The notes below the pieces were generated by a model. It was not told the DNA's origin, made no database searches, and saw only the letters and a program-made list of their open reading frames with translations. Below, piece after piece: positions 50,619-58,991 of a stretch of 64,000 bases of DNA (positions within the stretch are counted from its first letter, which is position 1; every line of letters starts with the position of its first letter). Both the position numbers and the translations under genes were made by a program. This DNA is from Sphingomonas_L flavalba_A (GTDB lineage: Bacteria > Pseudomonadota > Alphaproteobacteria > Sphingomonadales > Sphingomonadaceae), in contig NZ_CP180208.1 in assembly GCF_047553045.1 (NCBI RefSeq), positions 1,178,001 to 1,242,000 on the forward strand. The letters run 5' to 3'.

Positions 50619-51773
50619 CTACAGTGTTTTCGCGAAGATCACATACTGCTTGTTGATCTTGCTCTGGATCGCGTCGGCGATGGCGATCATGCCCTGATTG
50701 TCATCGAGCACCCAGCCGATCTCTCCCCGGCTGGCGCCGTAATGCGCGATCGCGTCGCGGCGGATATATTCGATCATCATGAAGGCGAGCTGGCTCGCCA
50801 GCCGCGAGGATTGCAGGCGGCTGACCACGCCCATCAGCGGCACCCGCATCGTCCGCGTTCTGGGCTTGCGCAGCCATAGCAGCAGCTTTGCCCAGCCGAA
50901 CGGCAGCAGCGACCCGTTGAGCGGCTTGATGGCTTCGTTCAGGTCCGGCAGCGTCATCATGAACGCGACGGCTTCGCCGTCGACTTCGGCGATGCGGATC
51001 AAATCCTCGCGGACGATCGGTTTCAGCTTTTTGCCGATGTCGGCGATCTCGGCATCGGTCAGCGGCACGAAACCCCAGTTGTGCGACCAGGCATCGTTCA
51101 GGATGCCGAGGATGATCGCCGCCTCGTCACCGAAGCGGCGCTTGTTGACGCGGCGGATGTTGATCCGCGCATTCTTCTCGCCGGCGGCGACGATCCGGTC
51201 GACGATGGGCGGAAAGCCGCCGGTGATGTCGAGGTCGTAGGTACTGAGCGTCTTGACCGGGTGGTAGCCGGCATTCTCGATCCAGGCCCGGTAGCGCGGA
51301 TCGGCATGGCCCATCATCACCGTCGGCGGGTGGTCGAAACCGCTGACCAGCAGGCCCGGTTCTTCCCAGATCGACAGGCTCATCGGGCCGAGCACGCGGG
51401 TCATGCCACGGGCGCGCAGCCAGTCCTCCGCCGTGGCGATCAGCGCGTGGGCATCCGCCTCGCTATCCGCGTCCATGAAGCCCCAGAAACCGGTGCCTGG
51501 ACCCATTCCCTGTTCCGGCGGCTGGGCAAGAGCCAACCGGTCGATATGCGCGGCGATTCGGCCGACGACCTGGCCGTCGCGCCGGGCGAGAAACAGCTTC
51601 ACCTCGGCATGGCCGAAGAACGGGTTCTTCGCCGGATCGAGCATGCCGATCGCCTCGCCACGCAACGGCGGCACCCAGTTCGGGTCGTTGGCGTAATGCC
51701 GGAAAGCGAAGGCAACAAAGGCGGCGCGGCCGGCCTTGCCGTCGACGGGGGCGATGGTGAGCGCGGGTGTCAT
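50619..51773 (-). CDS. GNAT-type acyltransferase, probable bacterial ceramide synthase
   Basis: 384 aa. The sequence matches the long GNAT-like family often labelled dATP pyrophosphohydrolase: FRHYANDPNWVPPLRGEAIGMLDPAKNPFFGHAEVKLFLARRDGQ, MGPMSLSIWEEPGLLVSGFDHPPTVMMGH, NDAWSHNWGFVPL and the C-terminal IGWVLDDNQGMIAIADAIQSKINKQYVIF. A member of this family (bCerS of Caulobacter) N-acylates the sphingoid base to form dihydroceramide. Here the gene lies 10 kb from serine palmitoyltransferase in the same sphingolipid region. Assignment rests on family memory plus context. Confidence 0.8.
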   Translation of the reverse strand: MTPALTIAPVDGKAGRAAFVAFAFRHYANDPNWVPPLRGEAIGMLDPAKNPFFGHAEVKLFLARRDGQVVGRIAAHIDRLALAQPPEQGMGPGTGFWGFMDADSEADAHALIATAEDWLRARGMTRVLGPMSLSIWEEPGLLVSGFDHPPTVMMGHADPRYRAWIENAGYHPVKTLSTYDLDITGGFPPIVDRIVAAGEKNARINIRRVNKRRFGDEAAIILGILNDAWSHNWGFVPLTDAEIADIGKKLKPIVREDLIRIAEVDGEAVAFMMTLPDLNEAIKPLNGSLLPFGWAKLLLWLRKPRTRTMRVPLMGVVSRLQSSRLASQLAFMMIEYIRRDAIAHYGASRGEIGWVLDDNQGMIAIADAIQSKINKQYVIFAKTL

Positions 51774-51828
51774 AGCCGGGGGCTAGCCCAAGCCGCGTCG
51801 CTTGTCATGCGTCACCCGCCGGCCGTGT

Positions 51829-52620
51829 TCAGCCCTGCTGCTGGTCGCGGTAGCGCGGGTGGCCAACGGCGACGCCGCCGGACAGGCGCGAAACCCACGG
51901 GTACTTCTCCGCTGCTTCCTGCGTGTAGCCGAGGTTGAACACCGTCGGGCTTTTCGGCCGCTCGCCGGACCGTTCGTACATCGTGCCGAACAGCCGGTCC
52001 CAGAAGAAGTTGGTGATGCCGTAATTCCCGTCTTCGTCGTGGAAATGGTGCATCATGTGCCGCTGTTTCATCAGCGCCAGCTGCTTGTTCTTTGGCTTGT
52101 AGGACAGGTGCTGGATGCAATGGCAGAATTCGTAGAAGCAGGTGGTCAGCAGCCCCGCCGCCATCGCCGCGGCCGCGCCGCCAATGCCGCCGACCATGTA
52201 CCCGAACGGCGCGGTCACCAGCGCGATCGTCGGCAGGGTGGTGTGCAGCGCGCCGAACAGAACCTCCAGATGATTGGGGTCCTGATGATGGTCGTAGTGA
52301 ATGCGCTTCCACGTGCCCGCCAGGAACGGCACCTTGAACATCCAGCGGCTGTGCAGGACATAGCGGTGCAGCAGATACCAGGCGAGCGGATAGGCGAGGA
52401 CCGCCGCCGAGACGGAGACCGCCGTCGCCACTACGCCGGCCGGTTGCCACGCCCACACGCCGATCATTGCCGCCGCCAGCAGCAGATAGGCGATGATCGC
52501 CGGATACTGGAAATAGGCAATGACCAGTTCGCGGAAGGTCATCCGGTCCAGATGATGCGATCGCTTCCAGAAGGCGGAAGCATTGGCGTCAGCAGTTTTC
52601 ACGGGACGTTCCTTAGTCAT
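51829..52620 (-). CDS. Fatty acid hydroxylase/sterol desaturase family protein
   Basis: 263 aa from the ATG at 52620. Membrane helices and the histidine box set of the di-iron membrane hydroxylases are seen: HRYVLH, HYDHH, HCIQH and HHFHDED. These enzymes hydroxylate or desaturate fatty acyl or sphingoid chains. Sphingomonad sphingolipids carry 2-hydroxy acyl chains, so hydroxylation of the ceramide is a reasonable reading, though carotenoid or other lipids cannot be excluded. It sits between the ceramide synthase and flippase genes on the same strand. Confidence 0.87.
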   Translation of the reverse strand: MTKERPVKTADANASAFWKRSHHLDRMTFRELVIAYFQYPAIIAYLLLAAAMIGVWAWQPAGVVATAVSVSAAVLAYPLAWYLLHRYVLHSRWMFKVPFLAGTWKRIHYDHHQDPNHLEVLFGALHTTLPTIALVTAPFGYMVGGIGGAAAAMAAGLLTTCFYEFCHCIQHLSYKPKNKQLALMKQRHMMHHFHDEDGNYGITNFFWDRLFGTMYERSGERPKSPTVFNLGYTQEAAEKYPWVSRLSGGVAVGHPRYRDQQQG

Positions 52621-52688
52621 GCGCGTCGCGCGCTTCTGGCCGGGCAATGCGGCGGTTTTGCGACCGCATCACCGATATGATGCCATAA

Positions 52689-54200
52689 TCAGCCGCGTAC
52701 AAGACGCAGCCGGCGGGCAACCGGGCCGAGCGCGCGGCGATCCTCGCCGTTCAGGCCGGCGCGCAGACCGATCCACAGCGCGGGGAAAAAGGCGATCAGC
52801 AGCAATGTCGCGCGCAGCGGCGCCGGGCGAGGGACGATGAAGGCGAGGGCGACGAGCAGTCCCGCCGCCAGCCCCGCCGCCGCCAGCGCCCGCCATGTGC
52901 CGCGATCGAAGGCGGAGAGGCCGTCGCTGATCCGCAGTTCGATGCTGGCCATCCACGCGATCAGCACCGTGCCGATGCTGACCGCGATCGCCATGCCGGT
53001 CGCCCCGTGCGAGGGGATCAGCCAGTACCCAAACGCCGCCCAGGCGGCGAAACCGGCGACGGTGTTGACCAGCGGCAGCAGCCGGTGCCCGATCATCTCG
53101 ATCACCGGCGTTGCCGGGCCGACGATCGTCTCCATCGCCCGGCCAAGGACGAGGATGACGAGCAGCGGCAGTCCGGCCATGGTGCCGGGCGCGAAGGCGC
53201 TCAGTATGTCGCGGCCGGTCAGGATCAGCAGCGTCGACAGCGGTACGACGACCGCGACCGACAGCCGGGTCGAAAAGGCATAGAGCGGAGCAATGCCGGC
53301 ACGGTCGACCGCTGCTTGCGCCGAAGCGAGCGGCGCCAGAACATACTGGAATGCCTGGCGCACGATCAGCGGGATCGTCGCGATCTTGCGGGCGATGCCG
53401 AACAGGCCGGCGGCGGTCGCGCCCTTCGCGCCAGGCAGCACCAGGTTCAGGATCACCGGCGGTAGGTCGATGAACAGCCGCCGGGCAATGTTGGTAGGCA
53501 GCAGGGCGAAGCCGGTGATCAGCAGTTCGCGGCGCAGTTCCGGACTGGCGCGCACCGACAGCAGCAGCGACAGGTCGTAATAGCGGCCGAGCAGCCGCAC
53601 CGCGAGCAACGCGGTCAGGGTCAGCGACAGCAGGTGCGCGACGAGCAGGCCAAGGCTTTGGAAGCCGACGGCGAACAGCAGTACGGCAAAAGCCAGCCGC
53701 GCCACCTGTTCCCAGAAAATCCGTAGCCGGATTTCCGGGCCGAAGGCACGCCGCGCCCGCGCCGCCGAGGTCGCCACCTCGATGAATGTCCACAAGGGCA
53801 GCGCCCAGGCGAACAGCGCAATGCCGAGCGGCAGGGTGGCCCGGTCCCCCGCCGCCGTCTGGAGGAAGCCGGACAGCGGCACCGCGAACAGAGTGACGGC
53901 AATCGCGATCACCGTTGCCGGTACGACCGAAACGAGCAGCGCGAAGCGCACGGCGGCATGGGCGCCGCGTTCGTCCTCACGCGGGACGATGCGCTGCAAC
54001 GCCTGGGTCATCGACAGGTCGATGATGTTTTCAACGATGTTCACCACCGCCCACAGCACCGTGTAAATGCCGTAGGTGGCAATGCCGAACATCCAGGTGA
54101 AGGCAGGCTGGGAGATAACCTCGATCAGCGCGCCCAGCCGGGACAGCGCGGCCAGCCCGGCGCCACGGGCAACGTCCCGGCGCCCGATGGTGCCACTCAT
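52689..54200 (-). CDS. Polysaccharide/lipid flippase, Wzx/MATE-like
   Basis: 503 aa with about 13 membrane helices and no enzyme motif; the helix order and polar re-entrant residues (FGIARKIATIPLIVRQAFQYVLAPLAS, SAFAPGTMAGLPLLVILVLGRAMETI) are of the MOP/polysaccharide transporter type. Its ATG overlaps the lptG stop (ATGA), so it is translationally coupled to the Lpt pair. A role in flipping a glycosphingolipid or another undecaprenyl-linked glycan is plausible, without proof. Confidence 0.8.
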   Translation of the reverse strand: MSGTIGRRDVARGAGLAALSRLGALIEVISQPAFTWMFGIATYGIYTVLWAVVNIVENIIDLSMTQALQRIVPREDERGAHAAVRFALLVSVVPATVIAIAVTLFAVPLSGFLQTAAGDRATLPLGIALFAWALPLWTFIEVATSAARARRAFGPEIRLRIFWEQVARLAFAVLLFAVGFQSLGLLVAHLLSLTLTALLAVRLLGRYYDLSLLLSVRASPELRRELLITGFALLPTNIARRLFIDLPPVILNLVLPGAKGATAAGLFGIARKIATIPLIVRQAFQYVLAPLASAQAAVDRAGIAPLYAFSTRLSVAVVVPLSTLLILTGRDILSAFAPGTMAGLPLLVILVLGRAMETIVGPATPVIEMIGHRLLPLVNTVAGFAAWAAFGYWLIPSHGATGMAIAVSIGTVLIAWMASIELRISDGLSAFDRGTWRALAAAGLAAGLLVALAFIVPRPAPLRATLLLIAFFPALWIGLRAGLNGEDRRALGPVARRLRLVRG

Positions 54201-55291
54201 TCCTCTGTACGGACCAGAACGGTTTCGCCGATCAGCAGGAACAGCAGGAAGGGTGCCCACGCCGCCAGAAATGGCGGATAGGCGCCGAGATTGCCCATCG
54301 CGAGCGCGAAATTGTCGGCGACGAAATAGGCGAAGCCAAGCCCCATGCCGATCACCGCGCGGAGGAACAACTGGCCGGAGCGCGCCAGCCCGAAGCCGGC
54401 GACCGCGCCGAGCAACGGCATCAGCACCGACGACAACGGGCCTGAGAATTTATGCCACAGGCTGGCTTCCAGCGCGTCGGTCGGCCGCCCGGCGGCTTTC
54501 AGGTCTTTCACCGCGGCGGCGAGTTCGGTGAAGGACAGCCCGTCCGGGTCGACCCGGGTCAGGGTGAACTGGTCCGGCCTGACGCCGCGCGCGACCAGCA
54601 CCGTGCCGAGCGTTTCCACCTCGCCGGTCGCGACGCTGAACCGCGATGCGTCGGTCAACTGCCACCCGCCGGTGGCGCGGTGGGCATCCTTGCCCCGGAT
54701 GATCGCCGACAGGGCGCCGTTGGTCCGGTCATAGACGGTGACGCCACTAAGGCGGGTCGCCTCGCCGCGCCCGGACACCGTGTCGGCATGGATCAGGTCG
54801 TCGCCCTCGCGCGCCCAGATGTTGGTCAGCACGCCGGTGCCGGGGGGGAGGGGGCCGTAATTCACCGCCTGCCACCGGCTGAGCGTTGCCGTCGAACGGG
54901 CGACGACGCGCTCGTTGAATGCAAAGGAGATGGCGGCGACACCAAGGCTGGCGACGATCAGCGGCGCCAGAATCTGATGGGCGGAAAGCCCGGCGCTCTT
55001 CAACGAGATGATCTCGCTGTTCTGGTTGAGCGTGGTCAGCGTGACCAACGTACCGAGCAGGACCGAAAAGGGCAGGAAGCGCGCGATGATCTGTGGCGTG
55101 CGCAGGCTGGCATAATACCAGAGCTGGGCGTCTCCGTTGCCGGGATAGGCGAGAACGTCGCCGGATTCGCCGAGCAGATCGAGCGCCAGCAGGACGAGGA
55201 CAAGCGCCGCCAGCACCGAGAAGGTGCGGACGAGGAACATCCGCGCCATGTAGAGCGTGCTGGTGCGTGACGGGAAGAATTGCGTCTGCAT
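54197..55291 (-). CDS. lptG: LPS/sphingolipid export permease LptG-like
   Basis: 364 aa. YjgP/YjgQ-type fold: N-terminal helices (FSVLAALVLVLLALDLLG, ARFLPFSVLLGTLVTLTTLN), a periplasmic beta-jellyroll (about 110-260) and C-terminal helices (LSSVLMPLLGAVAGFGLA). The family partner with LptB2 extracts lipid from the inner membrane. Sphingomonads have glycosphingolipids in place of LPS, so this pair may act on sphingolipids. It sits 6 bp downstream of lptF. Confidence 0.9.
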   Translation of the reverse strand: MQTQFFPSRTSTLYMARMFLVRTFSVLAALVLVLLALDLLGESGDVLAYPGNGDAQLWYYASLRTPQIIARFLPFSVLLGTLVTLTTLNQNSEIISLKSAGLSAHQILAPLIVASLGVAAISFAFNERVVARSTATLSRWQAVNYGPLPPGTGVLTNIWAREGDDLIHADTVSGRGEATRLSGVTVYDRTNGALSAIIRGKDAHRATGGWQLTDASRFSVATGEVETLGTVLVARGVRPDQFTLTRVDPDGLSFTELAAAVKDLKAAGRPTDALEASLWHKFSGPLSSVLMPLLGAVAGFGLARSGQLFLRAVIGMGLGFAYFVADNFALAMGNLGAYPPFLAAWAPFLLFLLIGETVLVRTEE

Positions 55292-55297
55292 TGCGGA

Positions 55298-56500
55298 TCA
55301 GCCTCCCGTCGCCCGGCGCTTGCGGATGTGCAGCCAGCGCCGCAGCGCGCCGCCGATCTTCGCCGCAACCCGTTCCAGTCCGCCGATTGGCTGGCCGCCC
55401 GGCACATAGGCGATTTGCCGGTACATCCAGAAGATCAGCAGCGCGAACAGCAGGAACGGGCCCCATAGCGCCAGCGCCGGGTCAACCCGGCCGAGCGTGC
55501 CGATCGCTTCGCCATACTCGTTGATCTTGTGATAGGTGACGACCATCACGATCGACAGGAATACGCCGAGCGCGGAGGACGATCGTTTCGGTGGCACCGC
55601 CAGCGCCACCGCGAGCAACGGCAGCAGCATCATCATCGCCACCTCCGCGATGCGGAAGTGAAAATTGGCCCGGCTTTCGTTGCGGACGGCAAGGCTGGTG
55701 TCCGGCGCGCCGCCGATGCGGACCAGTTCGGGGATGGTCAATTCGCGATCGGCCTGGCCGCGCCCCCGAAAGCTTTCGATCTTCGGCAGGTCGATCGGCA
55801 GGTCGTGCGACGAGAAGCTCAGCACGCGCGGCGCGGCGAATTCGGGTGCGTTGTTGACCAGCGTGCCGTTGGTCAGCCGCAAAATGATGACGTTGGGATC
55901 GTCGGTGGCGAGAAAACGGCCGTGCTGCGCGGTCACCGCCACGGTGTTGCCGTCCTTGCCCTCCGCCCGCACGAACAGACCGGACAACTGGGTGCCGTTG
56001 TCGCGGCTCTGTTCGACCCTGAGCGTCATCTTGCGGCCGAGATTGGTGAACTCGCCGACCTTGATCGACGCGCCGAGCGCGCCTGAACGCAGCTCGAACT
56101 GCAGCCCTTCGTATGCGTAGCGGGCATGCGGCTGAACGAAGCCGACGATCGCCAGATTCACCAGCGCCAGCCCGATCGCGTACATATAGGGTACGCGTAG
56201 CAGCCGCCCGTAGCTGAGGCCGAGGGCGCGCATCACGTCGAGTTCCGACGACATCGCGATCCGGCGGAAGGCAAGGAGGATGCCCAGCATCAACCCGATC
56301 GGTATGCCGAGCGACAGATACTCGGGAATGAGGTTGGCGAGCATCCGCCAGACGACGCTGACCGGCCCGCCTTCCTGCGCGACGAAGTCGAACAGACGCA
56401 GCATCTTGTCGAGAACAAGCAGCATCGCCGCAATCACCAGCGTCCCGAACAGGGGCAGGGCGATGAGCCGGGCGATATAGCGGTCCATGGCCGTCAGCAT
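55298..56500 (-). CDS. lptF: LPS/sphingolipid export permease LptF-like
   Basis: About 400 aa from the ATG at 56500; ATG 56488 (MDRYIARLIALP) is also possible. It has the same architecture as lptG, with N-terminal helices, then FRRIAMSSELDVMRALGLSYGRLLRVPY and a large beta domain, and C-terminal helices (AEVAMMMLLPLLAVALAVP). Two distinct permeases side by side make a heterodimer as in Lpt. It is divergent from the DUF2141 gene. Confidence 0.9.
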   Translation of the reverse strand: MLTAMDRYIARLIALPLFGTLVIAAMLLVLDKMLRLFDFVAQEGGPVSVVWRMLANLIPEYLSLGIPIGLMLGILLAFRRIAMSSELDVMRALGLSYGRLLRVPYMYAIGLALVNLAIVGFVQPHARYAYEGLQFELRSGALGASIKVGEFTNLGRKMTLRVEQSRDNGTQLSGLFVRAEGKDGNTVAVTAQHGRFLATDDPNVIILRLTNGTLVNNAPEFAAPRVLSFSSHDLPIDLPKIESFRGRGQADRELTIPELVRIGGAPDTSLAVRNESRANFHFRIAEVAMMMLLPLLAVALAVPPKRSSSALGVFLSIVMVVTYHKINEYGEAIGTLGRVDPALALWGPFLLFALLIFWMYRQIAYVPGGQPIGGLERVAAKIGGALRRWLHIRKRRATGG

Positions 56501-56624
56501 TTCAGGATTTCGACGCCTCTCGACCATGTTTTGGCCGCAAACGCAGCCGATCTAGACCAGCATTGGGGGCAAGCACATCGCCTGCCGCTCGGCAGAGCCT
56601 ATAGCTTCCAGGAGTGGGTTGGTC

Positions 56625-57140
56625 ATGTCGAAATTCGCTTTCATCGCCTTCACCGCCGCTACGGCGATGATTGCGCCGTTGGCGGAGGCGCAGGCGACCC
56701 CGATTGGCCCGGACGCGGCGATCTGCGCGCGCGGCGGTGAGCCGGCGGTTCTGGTCCGGGTGGAAGGGTTCAAGGCACGCACCGGCACGCTGCGCGTCCA
56801 GATTTACGGCGACAAGCCCGAAGATTTTCTGGCCAAGGGCCGCTGGCTGAAGCGGATCGAGGTTCCCGTCCGGCCGCACGGCCCGGTCGAGGTCTGTGTC
56901 GGCCTGCCGAAGCCCGGCGCCTACGCGGTCGCGGTGCGCCATGACGTGAACGGCAACGGCAAGTCGGGCGACCGCAGCGACGGCGGCGGCTTTTCCCGCA
57001 ACCCCGGCCTGTCGCTGTTAAGCCTGAAACCGAAATATCAGGATGTCGCGATTTCGGTCGGCGGCCATCCGCTGCCGGTTGACGTCGTCCTCAACTATTT
57101 CCGTGGCCTGTCGATTGGGCCCATCAGGGAGGCTCGCTAG
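56625..57140 (+). CDS. Exported DUF2141 protein
   Basis: 171 aa with a signal peptide (FAFIAFTAATAMIAPLAEAQ). The mature part has the DUF2141 pattern: VRVEGFKARTGTLRVQIYGDKPEDFL and GAYAVAVRHDVNGNGKSGDR, then GGGFSRNPGLSLLSLKPKYQ. It is a periplasmic beta-fold protein of unknown function. It lies directly before the lipid kinase gene (4 bp) in the sphingolipid region, in a plus-strand run of three genes, suggesting a lipid-handling accessory role. Confidence 0.82.
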   Translation: MSKFAFIAFTAATAMIAPLAEAQATPIGPDAAICARGGEPAVLVRVEGFKARTGTLRVQIYGDKPEDFLAKGRWLKRIEVPVRPHGPVEVCVGLPKPGAYAVAVRHDVNGNGKSGDRSDGGGFSRNPGLSLLSLKPKYQDVAISVGGHPLPVDVVLNYFRGLSIGPIREAR

Positions 57141-57144
57141 CCAG

Positions 57145-58110
57145 ATGGTCAGTGTCGCGCTTCTGTCCAACCCGAAATCGACGGGCAATCGCGCGCTGCT
57201 GCCGAAGGTGCGCAGCTATTGCGCCCGGCACCCGGACATTTTCCATTATGAGGTCGAGCATGTCGACCAGATCGCCGACGCGATGCGGTCGATCGCCTGC
57301 GTCAACCCGCGTGTACTGGTTATCAACGGCGGCGACGGCACCGTGCAGGCGGCGCTGACCGAACTGCATGTCGGCGGCCATTTCAACGGCGCGCCGCCGC
57401 CGGTGGCGGTGCTGCCCAACGGCAAGACCAACCTGATCGCGCTCGACTTGGGTGCGCATGGCGACCCGCTCGCCGCGCTCGACCGGGTGGTGGAAATCGC
57501 TAAGGCGGACATGGCGCCGCACATCGTGCTGCGCGAGCTGATCGCGCTCAGCAACGGCGAGGAGGATGACCGGCCGGTGCTCGGCATGTTCCTCGGCGGC
57601 GCCGGGCTGGCCGATGCGATGCTCTATTGCCGCAACAAAATCTATCCGCTCGGTCTGCCCAACGGGATCAGCCATGTGATTGCCTTTCTGGCGGTGCTGG
57701 TCTCGCTGGTGTTCGGCAGCGCCGGCTTCCTGCCACCGCGCCCGCGCCCGATCAGCGTTTCGCTGATCCGCGAAGGGCAGATCAGCGGGCGTTTCACCCT
57801 GCTGATCGTCACCACGCTGGAGAGGATGCTGTTCGGCAGCCGCACCGAAACCGGCGACGACGGCCGGTTGAAACTGATGGCGGTGGACCAGAGCCCGATG
57901 GCCTTACTGCGTGCCGCCTATGCCAGCCTGCTCGGCCGGCTGGGGCGGGGCTTGCTGACCGGCGTGCATGTCGAGCGCGGTGACGTCATCCGCATCGACG
58001 GCGACCGGTCGAGCGTGATCCTTGACGGCGAATTGTTCGAAGCGCGGGTCGGCCAGCCGATCGTGCTGCGCACCACCCAGCCGGTATCCTTCGTCAAGCT
58101 GGCGGCCTGA
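57145..58110 (+). CDS. Diacylglycerol kinase-family lipid kinase (possible ceramide kinase)
   Basis: 321 aa from the ATG at 57145. The DAGK catalytic fold is recognised by VLVINGGDGTVQAALTEL (the GGDG nucleotide loop) and LPNGKTNLIALDLGA; a C-terminal beta domain includes RIDGDRSSVILDGELFE. A hydrophobic helix (VIAFLAVLVSLVFGSAGFL) in the middle indicates membrane association, unlike YegS. Caulobacter has a ceramide kinase of related type in its sphingolipid cluster, and the neighbourhood here suggests the same substrate class. Confidence 0.82.
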   Translation: MVSVALLSNPKSTGNRALLPKVRSYCARHPDIFHYEVEHVDQIADAMRSIACVNPRVLVINGGDGTVQAALTELHVGGHFNGAPPPVAVLPNGKTNLIALDLGAHGDPLAALDRVVEIAKADMAPHIVLRELIALSNGEEDDRPVLGMFLGGAGLADAMLYCRNKIYPLGLPNGISHVIAFLAVLVSLVFGSAGFLPPRPRPISVSLIREGQISGRFTLLIVTTLERMLFGSRTETGDDGRLKLMAVDQSPMALLRAAYASLLGRLGRGLLTGVHVERGDVIRIDGDRSSVILDGELFEARVGQPIVLRTTQPVSFVKLAA

Positions 58111-58124
58111 CGCCGCCGCTGCCG

Positions 58125-58991
58125 ATGGCATCGACACCGATCGAGCGGCTGGTCGCGGCCGAGCTGGACAAGCCGATAGATCCGCGCGTCGCCGTCGCCG
58201 CCGCCGCGGTTGCCGCGCGCTACCCCGGCGCGGCGCGGGCGGTTCTGTTCTACGGCTCCTGTCTGCGCAGCGGCGAGATCGACGGGCAGATGCTGGATTT
58301 CTACCTGATCGTTTCGGACTATCGCGCCGCTTATGGCGGCGGCTGGCTGGCGGCGGCAAACCGCGTGATCCCGCCCAATGTCTTTCCGTTCGAGGCCGAT
58401 GGCGTTGCCGCTAAATTCGCGGTGTTGAGCGAGGACGATTTGACGCGGCTGTGCCGGCCGGACGCAGCGACGGTTTCGGTCTGGGCGCGCTTCGCCCAGC
58501 CGGTGCGGCTGGCCTGGCGGACGGACGACGCGGCGGCGCGGGCGGTGGCGGCGGCGGTCGCGCAGGCGCCGGAAAGCCTGCTGGCGCTGACCCCGGCAGA
58601 GGCGACGGACGGTGCGCTGGATCGCTGGCGGCGCGGCTTCACCCTGACCTATGGCGCGGAATTGCGGGCGGAGAGGGGCGACCGGCCGGGGGCGATCGTC
58701 GATTTCGCGCCGGACTGGTATCGTGCGCTGTCCGTCGCGTTACCTGCTGTCGCCCCGTTGCCTGGCCTTGATCGGCGCTGGCGCGGGCTGCGTCGGCGCG
58801 GCAAGCTGCTGACGCTGGTCCGGCTGGCCAAGGCATCGCTGACCTTTGCGGGTGGCATCGACTATCTGGCGTGGAAGATCAGCCGCCATTCGGGCACGCC
58901 GATCGTGCTACGCCCCTGGCAGCGGCGCTGGCCGATCGCGGGCGCGATCAGCCTGCTGCCTCGTCTGCTGCTATCCGGCTCGATCCGCTGA
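58125..58991 (+). CDS. Tam41-like nucleotidyltransferase-fold protein
   Basis: 288 aa. The N-terminal part has AVLFYGSCLRSG followed by MLDFYLIVSDYRAAYGGGW, reminiscent of the Tam41/Mmp37 CDP-diacylglycerol synthase pattern (GS then a D-rich strand) in the polymerase-beta superfamily. The C-terminus is hydrophobic or basic. It follows the lipid kinase gene by 14 bp; kinase plus cytidylyl-type transferase suggest head-group addition to a phosphorylated lipid. Its last 44 bp overlap the convergent hybrid kinase gene. Function inferred, not shown. Confidence 0.65.
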   Translation: MASTPIERLVAAELDKPIDPRVAVAAAAVAARYPGAARAVLFYGSCLRSGEIDGQMLDFYLIVSDYRAAYGGGWLAAANRVIPPNVFPFEADGVAAKFAVLSEDDLTRLCRPDAATVSVWARFAQPVRLAWRTDDAAARAVAAAVAQAPESLLALTPAEATDGALDRWRRGFTLTYGAELRAERGDRPGAIVDFAPDWYRALSVALPAVAPLPGLDRRWRGLRRRGKLLTLVRLAKASLTFAGGIDYLAWKISRHSGTPIVLRPWQRRWPIAGAISLLPRLLLSGSIR

